A DNA stretch of 46,016 nt from a virus, in IMG/VR virus record IMGVR_UViG_3300037071_005032, positions 1 to 46,016 of that record. One strand, written 5' to 3'. The translations under genes were made by a program, and so were the position numbers. The notes below the pieces were generated by a model, which ran no database searches, was not told the DNA's origin, and worked only from the letters and a program-made list of their open reading frames with translations. Below, in pieces: positions 1-6,472 of this stretch (the stretch's first letter is position 1; the number at the start of each line of letters is the position of its first letter).

Positions 1-126
1 CGGGTGCAAGCCGAGCTCGGTGCAGACGCCGGTCGCGTGGGAGATGACCTCGGAGGTGATCTCGAACAGGCGCTCCGGCCCGCGCTTCTTCGTCGAGAAG
101 ACGCTCGTCCCGCACGTGCAGGCGAT
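1..126. repeat. Left copy of the 126-bp terminal direct repeat
   Basis: The first 126 bases are identical to 45890-46015. The next base differs (G at 127, C at 46016). This is what a circular or circularly permuted molecule looks like when it is assembled as a linear contig. The closed unit would be about 45,889 bp. The repeat lies inside a RuvC-like gene, so it is more likely an assembly overlap than a physical terminus. Confidence 0.9.
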
Positions 127-168
127 GCCGGTGGCGGTCAGGGAAGGGTCGACGCCGACGATCCTCAC
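1..168 (-). CDS. RuvC-like Holliday junction resolvase, N-terminal part (continues at the right end of the window)
   Basis: This is the first 56 codons of a resolvase that continues at 46015-45512 once the circle is closed; the joined protein has 181 residues. The GTG start at 168-166 overlaps the stop of the upstream loader gene (GTGA). The N-terminus reads VRIVGVDPSLTATG, the first acidic motif of RuvC-family RNase H-fold nucleases, with the catalytic Asp at residue 7. The second acidic motif (VVIEGYSF, Glu 62) lies just past the join. Such enzymes cleave branched DNA during phage replication and packaging. The family call is strong; the substrate is inferred from the family. Confidence 0.8.
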   Translation of the reverse strand, partial: MRIVGVDPSLTATGIACTCGTSVFSTKKRGPERLFEITSEVISHATGVCTELGLHP

Positions 169-575
169 AAGCCCTCCCGCAGTAGCCCGGCGAGCGCCTC
201 GCGGATGGGGTTCGTCGGGCTCCCCGGCTTACGATCGTCGAGCGCCTTGACCCGCTCGGCCATGTCGGGGTTGTCGTGGAGGAACTGGGCGAAGGAGATC
301 CCGTGCGGCAGCGACTTCGCCGGCAACGACGGAGCCGTCTCCCGGCGCATCCTGTCGCCCCACTCCTCGTTCGCGATCACGACGATCTCCGAGATCGCGG
401 GGCGAAACTTGCTCCGCTCGGCGAGCAGCAGCACCGCGTTCGTTCCGTCCTCGAGACCGAACCGTTGCTTCTCGAGCAACGAGGCCCATGCGGTGCGTGT
501 TTCGGGCGAGAACGCAGGTGTCGGCCAGTACGCCGCGATGATCGCGAGCAGGGTCCGGGCGTGCGATGTCTTCAC
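165..575 (-). CDS. Putative replicative helicase loader/inhibitor (G39P-like)
   Basis: A 136-residue protein starting at GTG 575, overlapping the stop of the initiator gene (GTGA). The N-terminal half (about residues 7-65) has the pattern of phage helicase-loader proteins of the G39P type: a helix, a stretch ending LLEKQRFG, and the segment LLLAERSKFRPAISEI, which matches the usual 'sKFPPtiaEi' element. The C-terminal half is less conserved and ends beside the resolvase gene. It follows an HTH replication protein, so the two probably act as an initiator-loader pair recruiting the host DnaB helicase, as lambda O and P do. The family call comes from pattern only; no structure search was possible. 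Confidence 0.6.
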   Translation of the reverse strand: MKTSHARTLLAIIAAYWPTPAFSPETRTAWASLLEKQRFGLEDGTNAVLLLAERSKFRPAISEIVVIANEEWGDRMRRETAPSLPAKSLPHGISFAQFLHDNPDMAERVKALDDRKPGSPTNPIREALAGLLREGL

Positions 576-1327
576 AATCCCCTCCGTTCGAGCTCCAAGG
601 CTTCCTGCGCGAGCTCCGCCGCGACGCTCGGTTTGCCGTTACGCGGTTGTGCTGGGGCGCCGAGCCGCGGCCACCACTTCGCGAGTGCGTTCGCGGTCAA
701 CGTCGCGTCGGGGAAATGCGAGGCGTAGTTCTCTGCTCGTCGGAAGATCTCGCCGGGCGTGAGGACGAGCCCTTGGTTCTGCTCGGTCATGCGCTGGATC
801 CTCGACAGCGCGACGGCGATCCGCGCGGCGTTGCCCTTGTCTAGCTCGGCGAGGTTCAGCCCTTCGATCTCGCCGAGGGCGTCGAACTGTGGATTCCTGG
901 CGCGGAGCGCAAGAGACTCTTGGGGTTCTTCGTCTAGGGGTTCTACTTCAGGGGGTTCTACTACTGCAGACGGCTCGTCCGTCGGTGGGGTTGCCCGTCG
1001 GTGGGGTTCACCGGATACCGGTTTCCCGGAGGTTCGGGGCTCTGAACTGACGACGTAGTGTGTGGAGAGGCGGCCCTTGTCGTCGCGGACCTTCTCGATC
1101 CAGGCGTAGCCGGCGTCGCGGAGTTCGCGCATGATCGACTGCGCCGCTGTCCGCCCACACTGGTTCTCACGCTGAATGATGGCGATGGATGAGCGGACCC
1201 ACCCGGCGTCGTGGGACAGCAACGTGCACAGTCCGCCCTTCGCTGCCGGTGAGAGGCGAGCGTCGCGAAGGATCGAGTTCGGGATCGCCGTCCACGGGGC
1301 AGAGTGCTTGTCGATGCGAGTGCTCAT
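572..1327 (-). CDS. Helix-turn-helix phage replication initiator
   Basis: A 251-residue protein. I chose the ATG at 1327 (MSTRIDKHS) because it overlaps the upstream HNH stop (ATGA); five more upstream codons are open. Residues about 10-90 form a winged-helix region typical of phage replication initiators (SPAAKGGLCTLLSHDAGW, then RTAAQSIMRELRDAGY). A proline- and acid-rich linker (about residues 100-140) follows, then a C-terminal domain with an amphipathic ELAQEALELERRGL tail. The DNA of the linker carries five GGGGTT-core direct repeats (922-1008), like the iterons inside lambda gene O. The next gene looks like a helicase loader. No polymerase, primase or helicase gene is visible, so host replication proteins are probably used. 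Confidence 0.65.
   Translation of the reverse strand: MSTRIDKHSAPWTAIPNSILRDARLSPAAKGGLCTLLSHDAGWVRSSIAIIQRENQCGRTAAQSIMRELRDAGYAWIEKVRDDKGRLSTHYVVSSEPRTSGKPVSGEPHRRATPPTDEPSAVVEPPEVEPLDEEPQESLALRARNPQFDALGEIEGLNLAELDKGNAARIAVALSRIQRMTEQNQGLVLTPGEIFRRAENYASHFPDATLTANALAKWWPRLGAPAQPRNGKPSVAAELAQEALELERRGL
922..1008. repeat. Iteron-like direct repeats inside the initiator gene (candidate origin)
   Basis: Five GGGGTT cores start at 922, 937, 952, 987 and 1003. The first three extend to GGGGTTCT at a 15-bp period; the last two share CCGTCGGTGGGGTT (979-992 and 995-1008) at a 16-bp period. A 16-bp period puts the two copies in different codon frames, so the repetition is kept in DNA rather than in protein. 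The site lies within the linker of a replication initiator, as in lambdoid origins. That it is an origin is inference. Confidence 0.5.
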
Positions 1328-1677
1328 GGCGCACCACGCCACATGCGGAGCTGTCCGAGGCGCTCAGGACGTCGGAACCGCTTCTTCCTGCGCCGGGACG
1401 AAAGACCCCCGCTTATTTCTTGCATACGCTGCGATAGTCCGAGAGCCGCCCCGCAGAATGGACACGAACCTTCCAGTTCGAGGTTCTCCGGACGGTTGTC
1501 GGATCGGTCCCCGTTCACCCATCGGACACGTTCGCCCTTCTCGAGGGTTCTTCCGATGGCACGTCCCAGCACGACACGGTGCTCGTAGTCCCATCCGCCG
1601 TCGGGGGTGCGGACCCTCACGTAGCCGGCGCGGGTGACCTTGCGGTCGTGGGGCTCACGCGGGCGCCCCCTCCTCAC
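1324..1677 (-). CDS. HNH homing endonuclease-like protein
   Basis: A 117-residue protein. The GTG at 1677 is chosen because it overlaps the stop of the upstream zinc-finger gene (GTGA). The core (about residues 20-65) reads YEHRVVLGRAIGRTLEKGE, then WVNGDRSDNRPENLEL. This is the HNH_3-type core with catalytic His in 'EHRVV' and the 'NGDRSDNRPENL' segment that normally supplies the second His/Asn positions. The usual 'v.H.nG' His is replaced by 'WVNG', so activity is uncertain. The C-terminus is basic (SSRRRKKRFRRPE) with a CPFC pair nearby. Such genes are often mobile within phage genomes. Confidence 0.7.
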   Translation of the reverse strand: MRRGRPREPHDRKVTRAGYVRVRTPDGGWDYEHRVVLGRAIGRTLEKGERVRWVNGDRSDNRPENLELEGSCPFCGAALGLSQRMQEISGGLSSRRRKKRFRRPERLGQLRMWRGAP

Positions 1678-1838
1678 GGCGCCGAGTTCCACCACACGCT
1701 CTCCGAGTCCTGGATCATCCCGATCGCCCGCAGCCACGAGTCGTCCGCGCACCACTGGCCCGCGACGTGGCGGTCATACGCCCGGGCGTGGCCGAACCAG
1801 CGGCCGCACGTCTCACAGAGCAGCGGGAAGGTGCTCAC
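1674..1838 (-). CDS. Small zinc-finger protein
   Basis: A 54-residue protein from GTG 1838, which overlaps the previous stop (GTGA); its own stop overlaps the next start in the same way. Residues 8-30 have the spacing C8-x2-C11-x12-H24-x5-C30, within CETCGRWF and YDRHV, followed by an IGMIQ segment and a Trp-rich tail (VWWNSAP). This matches a family of small zinc-binding proteins common in actinobacteriophages. Function unknown; DNA or protein binding is likely. Confidence 0.7.
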   Translation of the reverse strand: MSTFPLLCETCGRWFGHARAYDRHVAGQWCADDSWLRAIGMIQDSESVWWNSAP

Positions 1839-2098
1839 CCGACACCGATCCACTCGCCGGTCGCGATGAGCGCCCGGTCATCGTCGGTGAGCTTGTCGTC
1901 GATGCCGGTGAGGAAGCGGTCGCTCATGTGGTTCTCGACCACGGGGTAGACCGTGACGTTGGAGGGCCGCCCACGGATGCCGTTACCGTGGTTCCGGTCG
2001 TTCGCCATCGGCGTGTGAGCCCAGCAGCGAGGTCCGGGGTTGTACTTGGAGATCCTGGTCCTGCACTTGGAGTAGCGACAGATGCGGACGGCCGCCAT
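1835..2098 (-). CDS. Small Cys/His-containing hypothetical protein
   Basis: 87 residues. ATG 2098 overlaps the upstream stop (TGATG). The N-terminus has C7, C12 and C25-W-A-H (CRYSKC, then GPRCWAH), a possible zinc site. The C-terminal half is acidic (GIDDKLTDDDRALIATGEW). I do not recognise the family. The overlaps on both sides show it belongs to the leftward operon. Confidence 0.6.
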   Translation of the reverse strand: MAAVRICRYSKCRTRISKYNPGPRCWAHTPMANDRNHGNGIRGRPSNVTVYPVVENHMSDRFLTGIDDKLTDDDRALIATGEWIGVG

Positions 2099-2343
2099 CA
2101 GCGACGCTCCATCAGGTTCGCCTCGAAGAGCCCGTTCCCGTGGGTGATGAGGTCGTCGATGCTCTGGAACTCAGCGTCGAGGTCATCGGGCGGCCACAGC
2201 GGCTCCCACTCCGGGTCGTCGTCGGGCGGTAGCGGGTCCTCACGGTCGGCCACGACAGCGGTGAAGATCAGGGTGAGGAGGACGCCACCGAAGATGCAGG
2301 CGAGGGACCACGTGGCCCCCAACCAGAAGTCGTTCGTAAACAT
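2098..2343 (-). CDS. Single-pass membrane protein with acidic cytoplasmic tail
   Basis: 81 residues, ATG 2343, coupled by TGATG overlaps to both neighbours. Residues about 7-31 (WLGATWSLACIFGGVLLTLIFTA in short) form one membrane helix, followed by an acidic, proline-rich tail (EDPLPPDDDPEWEPLWPPDD). Family not recognised. It sits directly after the LAVTG surface-protein gene, so the two may act together at the envelope. Confidence 0.6.
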   Translation of the reverse strand: MFTNDFWLGATWSLACIFGGVLLTLIFTAVVADREDPLPPDDDPEWEPLWPPDDLDAEFQSIDDLITHGNGLFEANLMERR

Positions 2344-3032
2344 CAGGCTCGCCGCTCCGTGCGGCGGCGGAGCGCCTCGAGCTGCTCAGGGGTCAGCCTG
2401 TCGCCGGTGCTCGTGGAACGCATCCACGCCGAGGCACCGAGCAGCGCGAGCATCAGGGCCACGATCGCGAGCGGGATAGCTGCCGTCGGCAGACCCGTCA
2501 CGGCGAGCTCGCCCGGTGGGGTGAAGTGATCCGGCGGGGGCGGTGGGGTCCATGAGGGCGTCCAGCAGGGGAAGTCCTCGGGAGCGCACGGCTTGGGCTC
2601 AGGCGTCGGGGAAGGGCTTGGGTTTGGTACGGGCGACGGAGACGGCGTGGTAGTGGGAGGCGGGGACGGTTCCGGGGGGGGCGGCGGAGTCGAGGTCGTG
2701 GGCGTGGGCGTGGGTGAAGTTGTGGGTGTGCTCGTGGGACTCGGCGATGGTGAAGATGTAGGTGTGGACGTGGGCGACGGGCTTGGGCTCTGACAATCTC
2801 CGTACTCCTCGCATTCGTCTTCGGGGCTCGGGCTGGGCGTGGGGCTCTGCGTCGGGGATGGGCTAGGGGTTTCGCAGTACCCGTACTCCTCGCACTCATC
2901 CTCTGGGTACGGGCTTTCGGTCGGGGTCGGCGTCTCGGTCGGCTCCGGCCACGCCATCGCCACTCCGATGGTGCCGGGAAGCACGATCACGGCGGTGAGG
3001 ATGACGAGCACAGCGATCCATAGACGCTTCAA
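2343..3032 (-). CDS. Secreted, cell-wall-anchored Pro/Ser/Thr-rich protein with LAVTG sorting signal
   Basis: 229 residues. I chose the TTG at 3032: it overlaps the upstream stop (TTGA), has a GAGGGGAG ribosome site just before it, and gives a clean signal peptide ([15 protein letters not shown]... AMA, about residues 1-27). Next comes a long Pro/Ser/Thr-rich stalk with two copies of PEDECEEYG(Y/D)C, about 25-30 residues apart, then another Cys pair near 158-164. The C-terminus is a sortase signal: LAVTG at residues 176-180, a hydrophobic helix (181-204) and a basic tail ending RRRTERRA. LAxTG is the signal of actinobacterial class E sortases. It lies in the early operon, so it may be displayed by infected or lysogenic cells. 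Its role is unknown. Confidence 0.7.
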   Translation of the reverse strand: MKRLWIAVLVILTAVIVLPGTIGVAMAWPEPTETPTPTESPYPEDECEEYGYCETPSPSPTQSPTPSPSPEDECEEYGDCQSPSPSPTSTPTSSPSPSPTSTPTTSPTPTPTTSTPPPPPEPSPPPTTTPSPSPVPNPSPSPTPEPKPCAPEDFPCWTPSWTPPPPPDHFTPPGELAVTGLPTAAIPLAIVALMLALLGASAWMRSTSTGDRLTPEQLEALRRRTERRA

Positions 3033-3130
3033 TGGAACTCCCCTCGAGTAGGTGGCCGGCGGCTGCCGGTCTTGACGATTGCCCAAGCGATGAACCCGAA
3101 GACGACAGCAGCGGTGATGAGCCAGCCCAC
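3029..3130 (-). CDS. Small single-pass membrane protein (33 aa)
   Basis: 33 residues starting at GTG 3130, just after the stop of the upstream gene, and ending in a TTGA overlap with the surface-protein start. Residues 2-20 ([19 protein letters not shown]) form a membrane helix; the tail is basic ([12 protein letters not shown]). Translational coupling supports it as a real gene. Function unknown. Confidence 0.55.
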   Translation of the reverse strand: MGWLITAAVVFGFIAWAIVKTGSRRPPTRGEFH

Positions 3131-3131
3131 C

Positions 3132-3392
3132 TCAGACCGTCCGGTGTCCGGCAGCCCAGTTGTCCAGCTCACCGAGCGGAGCACGGACCTGCATCTTCGG
3201 GCGGATCTGCTTGATCGCCCGAACCGAATCCCACGGGAAGAACCACGAGACGTACTCATCGTCGCCGTTATGCGACTCCCAGTTGAGGTTGACGCCGAAC
3301 TCCGTGCGCGTGATGTGAGACGACGGGACCTCGATCGTGTCGCGGCCGTCCTCGAGGCGGTAGACCAGCTCGATCACCGAACGCTCAGCCAT
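3132..3392 (-). CDS. Hypothetical phage protein, tandem paralogue of the upstream gene
   Basis: 86 residues. Its layout matches the 81-residue product encoded just upstream: an opening MAERSVIELVYRLEDG (compare MAARVRFELVEPLTDG), a middle of beta strands (TEFGVNLNW; compare AGVGITVTA) and a closing FPWDSVRAIKQ (compare YPITSVRTIRY). The two appear to be an old tandem duplication. Predicted small beta-rich fold; function unknown. Confidence 0.6.
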   Translation of the reverse strand: MAERSVIELVYRLEDGRDTIEVPSSHITRTEFGVNLNWESHNGDDEYVSWFFPWDSVRAIKQIRPKMQVRAPLGELDNWAAGHRTV

Positions 3393-3395
3393 ATC

Positions 3396-3641
3396 TCAGA
3401 CCTCCGGGACCGGGTCGTCGCGACGCTGGTTGTTCTCAGCGCGGATCTCCCCGTCGTAGTAGCGGATCGTGCGGACCGAAGTGATGGGGTAGTAGTCCGA
3501 CGTCGTCTCCGTCAGCGCCGGCTCCGCCGTCACGGTGATGCCGACGCCTGCCGTGATCGTGGTCCTCGAGGCGAGCGCGTCGACGTGCTTGGTGCCATCG
3601 GTCAACGGCTCGACCAACTCGAAGCGGACGCGGGCGGCCAT
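3396..3641 (-). CDS. Hypothetical phage protein, tandem paralogue of the downstream gene
   Basis: 81 residues, ATG 3641, one base after the stop of the RecT-like gene. It shares the pattern 'MA.R..(I/F)ELV..L.DG', a central beta region and 'Y/FP..SVR.I' with the next gene (3132-3392). Mostly beta strands. Position immediately after RecT suggests early expression. No function can be assigned. Confidence 0.6.
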   Translation of the reverse strand: MAARVRFELVEPLTDGTKHVDALASRTTITAGVGITVTAEPALTETTSDYYPITSVRTIRYYDGEIRAENNQRRDDPVPEV

Positions 3642-3642
3642 C

Positions 3643-4758
3643 TCAGACCTCGCCCTTGAGCTTGGCGAGCGTGAGCTGGGTCAGTTCGTCAGACGTGATG
3701 GTGGACATCCCGATGGCGCGCCCGAAGTGAAGGGCCGCGGCCTGCAGGAGCTTCGGGCGGGACTCGAAGTGCGCGAGCGCGATGTGCCACTGGGCCTCGT
3801 TCGGCGGCTTCCCGTCGTCAGGCGTGTGCGCAGGGGAGGCGGGTGAGATTTCGGGGTCTACCGCCGCCTCCCCTGCGAGGTCGACCGGAGGGGACGGCTC
3901 GGAGGCCAACGGGTCTTCCCCATCCCCATCGGGTTCCGCCGCCTCCCCCCCGGTCGTTTCAGCCCGAGCCTCGACGAGCGCGGTCCACTCGTCGATCAGC
4001 TCGGAAGCTCGTTCCGCGGTCAGGTCGTTGAAGCTCGCCACCCCGGCCGCGAACTTGCGCTCGTCCTCGTCGTAGCCGAGGTGGTTGACCAGAGCGAACA
4101 GGTGGCGACGCTGGCCGTCCGTGAGCATCTGAGGACCCTCTTCGGGGACGGTGCCGTAGATCTCCCCGGTGTCGGTGTCGAGCACGCGTCCTTCGACCTC
4201 GACGACCGATGAGGATTTGACCTCGAGCGAGGTGTCAGGGTCCACGCCCGAGATCTCGCCTTCGACGTAGATGCGGCTCCCGCCGGCGACGTCGGGACAG
4301 AACCACCCGACCCCGTTGGAGAGCGCACGAGCGAACAGCATCGAGCGCGGGTACTTCTGCCACGCTCCCCCGGACTTCACGAGGCCGGCGGCGTGGGCGT
4401 CCTCCATCGTGAACGTCGACACGCCGAGCGTCTCGCGCTCACCGTCGACACGCTCGTAGAACTGGATCGAGCACTCGTCGTTCGTGATGGAGGCGACCCG
4501 GTAGTCGTACTTGTCGTGGCCCTTCACGCGCTGCGCGAGCAGGTCCGCGCTCATCTCGATCTTGCCCTCGATGATGTGGAACGCGCGCATCGACTCGACG
4601 GGCCCGAGCCCGAGCTCGCGACCGGCGAGCACCTTCACCGCGGCCTGCGCGACCTTGTTCGAGTCGCGGAAGAACCCCGAACTGATGAGCATGTCCCCGA
4701 GGTTCGCGAGGTCGTCGAGGTCGTTCTGGCGCAACACGATCTGCCCGTTGGCGGTCAT
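3643..4758 (-). CDS. recT-like: RecT-like single-strand annealing recombinase
   Basis: 371 residues, ATG 4758 overlapping the upstream stop (ATGA). The first 170 residues carry RecT-family landmarks: KVLAGRELGLGPVESM, then FHIIEGKIEMSADLLA, a KYDYRV segment, CSIQFYER, FTMEDAHAAGL and KYPRSMLFARALSNG followed by GWFCPDV. The acidic C-terminal part (about 200-371) is variable. Such proteins anneal complementary single strands during phage recombination. Partner exonucleases (YqaJ/RecE) are normally adjacent; none is visible here, although a RuvC-like resolvase is in the same operon. High confidence in the family. Confidence 0.8.
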   Translation of the reverse strand: MTANGQIVLRQNDLDDLANLGDMLISSGFFRDSNKVAQAAVKVLAGRELGLGPVESMRAFHIIEGKIEMSADLLAQRVKGHDKYDYRVASITNDECSIQFYERVDGERETLGVSTFTMEDAHAAGLVKSGGAWQKYPRSMLFARALSNGVGWFCPDVAGGSRIYVEGEISGVDPDTSLEVKSSSVVEVEGRVLDTDTGEIYGTVPEEGPQMLTDGQRRHLFALVNHLGYDEDERKFAAGVASFNDLTAERASELIDEWTALVEARAETTGGEAAEPDGDGEDPLASEPSPPVDLAGEAAVDPEISPASPAHTPDDGKPPNEAQWHIALAHFESRPKLLQAAALHFGRAIGMSTITSDELTQLTLAKLKGEV

Positions 4759-4943
4759 TCGGTCCTTCCCAAGTCGTCGAAGTCGACATCACGGCCGTCG
4801 ACATCGCGGTAGGGGTCGCGTCGGCGTATCACCGGGACCACACCGGAGCGGATGTCCTCCTCGCGGTGGCGCTCGTCGAGGATCTCGCGCATACGCCGCT
4901 GCGTGGCGAGGTAGCGCGGTCGGCGACGGTCGCGCTCAGGCAT
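4755..4943 (-). CDS. Small charged hypothetical protein
   Basis: 62 residues from ATG 4943 (MPERDRRRPRYLATQRRM). The start overlaps the previous gene by 8 bp and the end overlaps the RecT start (ATGA). A basic N-terminal helix is followed by an acidic tail (DVDGRDVDFDDLGRTE). A longer open frame extends upstream, but its codons are the shadow of the neighbouring gene. Function unknown; coupling to RecT may mean an accessory role. Confidence 0.55.
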   Translation of the reverse strand: MPERDRRRPRYLATQRRMREILDERHREEDIRSGVVPVIRRRDPYRDVDGRDVDFDDLGRTE

Positions 4944-5130
4944 CGACGTACTCGCCCACGCCTGCGGGAACGGCATAGAGGGGCTCCAAGCACTTCGAGC
5001 AGCGGTAGTAGCGGTTGAGGTCGTCTTCGACGTAGACGCGCTCGGGAACGTGCGCGTGGTCGTTGAGCGCTCGTTCGTAGTCCTCGGCCGTCTCGACCGG
5101 AACCTCGTCCTCATACGGGTTTGCACTCAC
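4936..5130 (-). CDS. Small hypothetical protein with CxxC
   Basis: 64 residues from GTG 5130, overlapping the MerR-like gene stop (GTGA). Acidic N-terminal half, then YYRCSKCLEPLYAVP, which has one CxxC pair typical of small zinc ribbons, though only one pair is present. Function unknown. Confidence 0.55.
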   Translation of the reverse strand: MSANPYEDEVPVETAEDYERALNDHAHVPERVYVEDDLNRYYRCSKCLEPLYAVPAGVGEYVDA

Positions 5131-5420
5131 GATGCCTCCTCGAGGTCTGGGTGGGATAGCTCGATCAGCAGGTTCAGCACCGTCAGGCGTGGGTCGCCGT
5201 CGCGACGGATGCGCTCGAGCGAGACGCCGGCGTCGACGAGACGCTTGATGACGCGGATCGTCTGAACGTCCGGGAGTGACCACCTGCGAGGGTCCCCGCT
5301 GCCGGACGTGGCGCGGATCGACGGCGAGATGAGGTCGCTGTTGGCCCAGTGGTCGAGTTGCCTGAAGCTCACGCCGGTCAGGCGACAGACCTCATCCGAG
5401 GAGTAGGCGGTCTCAGTCAC
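5127..5420 (-). CDS. MerR-family helix-turn-helix protein
   Basis: 97 residues from GTG 5420, overlapping the HNH stop (GTGA). Residues about 7-75 form a MerR-like winged helix: YSSDEVCRLTGVSFRQLDHWANSDLI, then PRRWSLPDVQTIRVIKRLVDAGVSLERIR. This fits a DNA-binding regulator or an excisionase-like protein. It lacks an effector domain. It lies near the start of the leftward operon, two genes from the XRE repressor. Confidence 0.75.
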   Translation of the reverse strand: MTETAYSSDEVCRLTGVSFRQLDHWANSDLISPSIRATSGSGDPRRWSLPDVQTIRVIKRLVDAGVSLERIRRDGDPRLTVLNLLIELSHPDLEEAS

Positions 5421-5818
5421 GAGGCCTGCCTTGCTCGCTGATAGCGAAGAGCGGCGGCGCGGTTGCAGGCTCGACAACAACGTCGCGTCTGTGTGCGCTC
5501 ACGAAGGACATAGGTGTTTGCTTCGTCGTATGGGTGACCCTTTGGACAGTGGGTCTTGCGAGCGTTCACAGCGGGGAAGCCCTCGCCGCGTAGGGTGTTC
5601 TCACGGCGAGTAACGGGTTCGAGATGATGAACGTTCACGCAGGCCCGGTTTCGGCATAGATGGTCTAGTTCCAGGCCATCTGGGATCGGGCCAACCTGCT
5701 CTAAGTAGGCGACTCTGTGGGCTAAGGCTCCTGAACGGCCGTTCCACCAGCGCTTGCCATAGCCGTCCTTGCTCCGGGTTCCGGTCCATTCGACACACGG
5801 CGTTGTCAAGTCGAGCAT
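5417..5818 (-). CDS. HNH endonuclease
   Basis: 133 residues, ATG 5818, directly after the repressor stop. It has the typical HNH_3 layout of phage homing enzymes: CVEWTGTRSKDGYG, then AHRVAYLEQVGPIPDGLELDHLC (catalytic LDHLC), NRACVNVHHLEPVTRRENTLRG, and a C-terminal zinc ribbon (CPKGHPYDEANT, then CCRACNR). All expected His and Cys positions are present, so it looks intact. It is unlike the second HNH gene at 1324-1677, which has a degenerate core. It probably inserted between the repressor and the rest of the operon. Confidence 0.85.
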   Translation of the reverse strand: MLDLTTPCVEWTGTRSKDGYGKRWWNGRSGALAHRVAYLEQVGPIPDGLELDHLCRNRACVNVHHLEPVTRRENTLRGEGFPAVNARKTHCPKGHPYDEANTYVLRERTQTRRCCRACNRAAALRYQRARQAS

Positions 5819-6040
5819 CTAGGACGCCTGCTCCTCGTCGAACAGGTCGTCGATCCCAACGCCCAGAGCGCCGGCCAGGCGGTAGAGCGTTCGGAGCCGA
5901 GGACGAGGGGCCAGACCCTTCTCGAGTCGCCGGATGGTCTCCGGAGCGAGGTTCGCCTTGGCCGCGAGCTCCGGGATCGTGAGATCCGAGGCGGCGCGAA
6001 GGTGCTCGAGGCGGCTGCGTGTGGTGCTGGATTCCGGCAT
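5819..6040 (-). CDS. XRE (Cro/CI)-family transcriptional repressor
   Basis: 73 residues, ATG 6040. A single helix-turn-helix domain: LEHLRAASDLTIPELAAKA, then LAPETIRRLEKGLAPRPRL and LYRLAGALGVGIDDLF. It is divergent from another XRE protein at 6161, the usual arrangement of a lysis-lysogeny switch. A 15-bp palindrome 13 bp upstream of its start lies within its own predicted promoter, which suggests autoregulation. First gene of the leftward operon. Whether it acts as the main immunity repressor is inference. Confidence 0.75.
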   Translation of the reverse strand: MPESSTTRSRLEHLRAASDLTIPELAAKANLAPETIRRLEKGLAPRPRLRTLYRLAGALGVGIDDLFDEEQAS

Positions 6041-6160
6041 CAGGGCTGGAAGGTATCAGTCTGATACGGTTCTGGCAAGCATTTGGGCTGAAAACTTGCG
6101 CTGAGGCTGGAAAATGGGGTACAAGGGCGTAGGCCATTCGACCCCGGGGGAGGAACTCAC
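6041..6160. promoter_or_regulatory. Divergent control region between two XRE genes
   Basis: A 120-bp gap between divergent regulators. Leftward promoter candidate: TTGCCA (6078-6073) and TACCTT (6055-6050), 17 bp apart, which would start transcription only a few bases before ATG 6040 (near-leaderless). Rightward candidate: TTGCGC (6096-6101) and TACAAG (6120-6125), 18 bp apart. The rightward gene has a GAGGAA ribosome site. The palindrome at 6053-6067 lies between the leftward -35 and -10. Confidence 0.5.
6053..6067. promoter_or_regulatory. Perfect palindromic operator candidate
   Basis: GTATCAGTCTGATAC is a perfect inverted repeat with 7-bp arms and one central base. It overlaps the predicted leftward promoter, so a bound repressor would shut off its own operon. 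I found no second full copy in the window. Confidence 0.55.
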
Positions 6161-6472
6161 ATGGCTCTGAACATGATCGACCGAGCAGAGTTGGGGATGC
6201 GTCTTCGGATGCTGCGGTTCAGGTGCGGCGATCCGGCCGCAGCGACGGTCGCCGAGATGACCGGCGGTAAGGTGAGCGAAAGCTCGATCCTTCGGTGGGA
6301 GCAGGCGAAGAACGGCAGCTCACACGAAGGGCTTGCTATCCTCTGCGCGGTTTATGGGCGCCTGTTGAATGAGGTCTTCACCGTCCCGCTCGAGGTGACG
6401 GTCACCGACCTGCTCAACCCCCATTACGACACGCGGGTGTGGTTCAATGCCCTCCAACACGCGGCCGCGTAG
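6161..6472 (+). CDS. XRE-family helix-turn-helix regulator (Cro-like position)
   Basis: 103 residues, ATG 6161 with GAGGAA 6 bases upstream. Residues about 10-75 resemble an XRE domain: LGMRLRMLRFRCGDPAAATVA, then VSESSILRWEQAKNGSSHEGLAILCAVYG. It is transcribed away from the repressor and runs directly into the integrase, whose start lies 26 bp inside its 3' end. It could be a Cro-like protein or an integrase regulator. Confidence 0.65.
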   Translation: MALNMIDRAELGMRLRMLRFRCGDPAAATVAEMTGGKVSESSILRWEQAKNGSSHEGLAILCAVYGRLLNEVFTVPLEVTVTDLLNPHYDTRVWFNALQHAAA

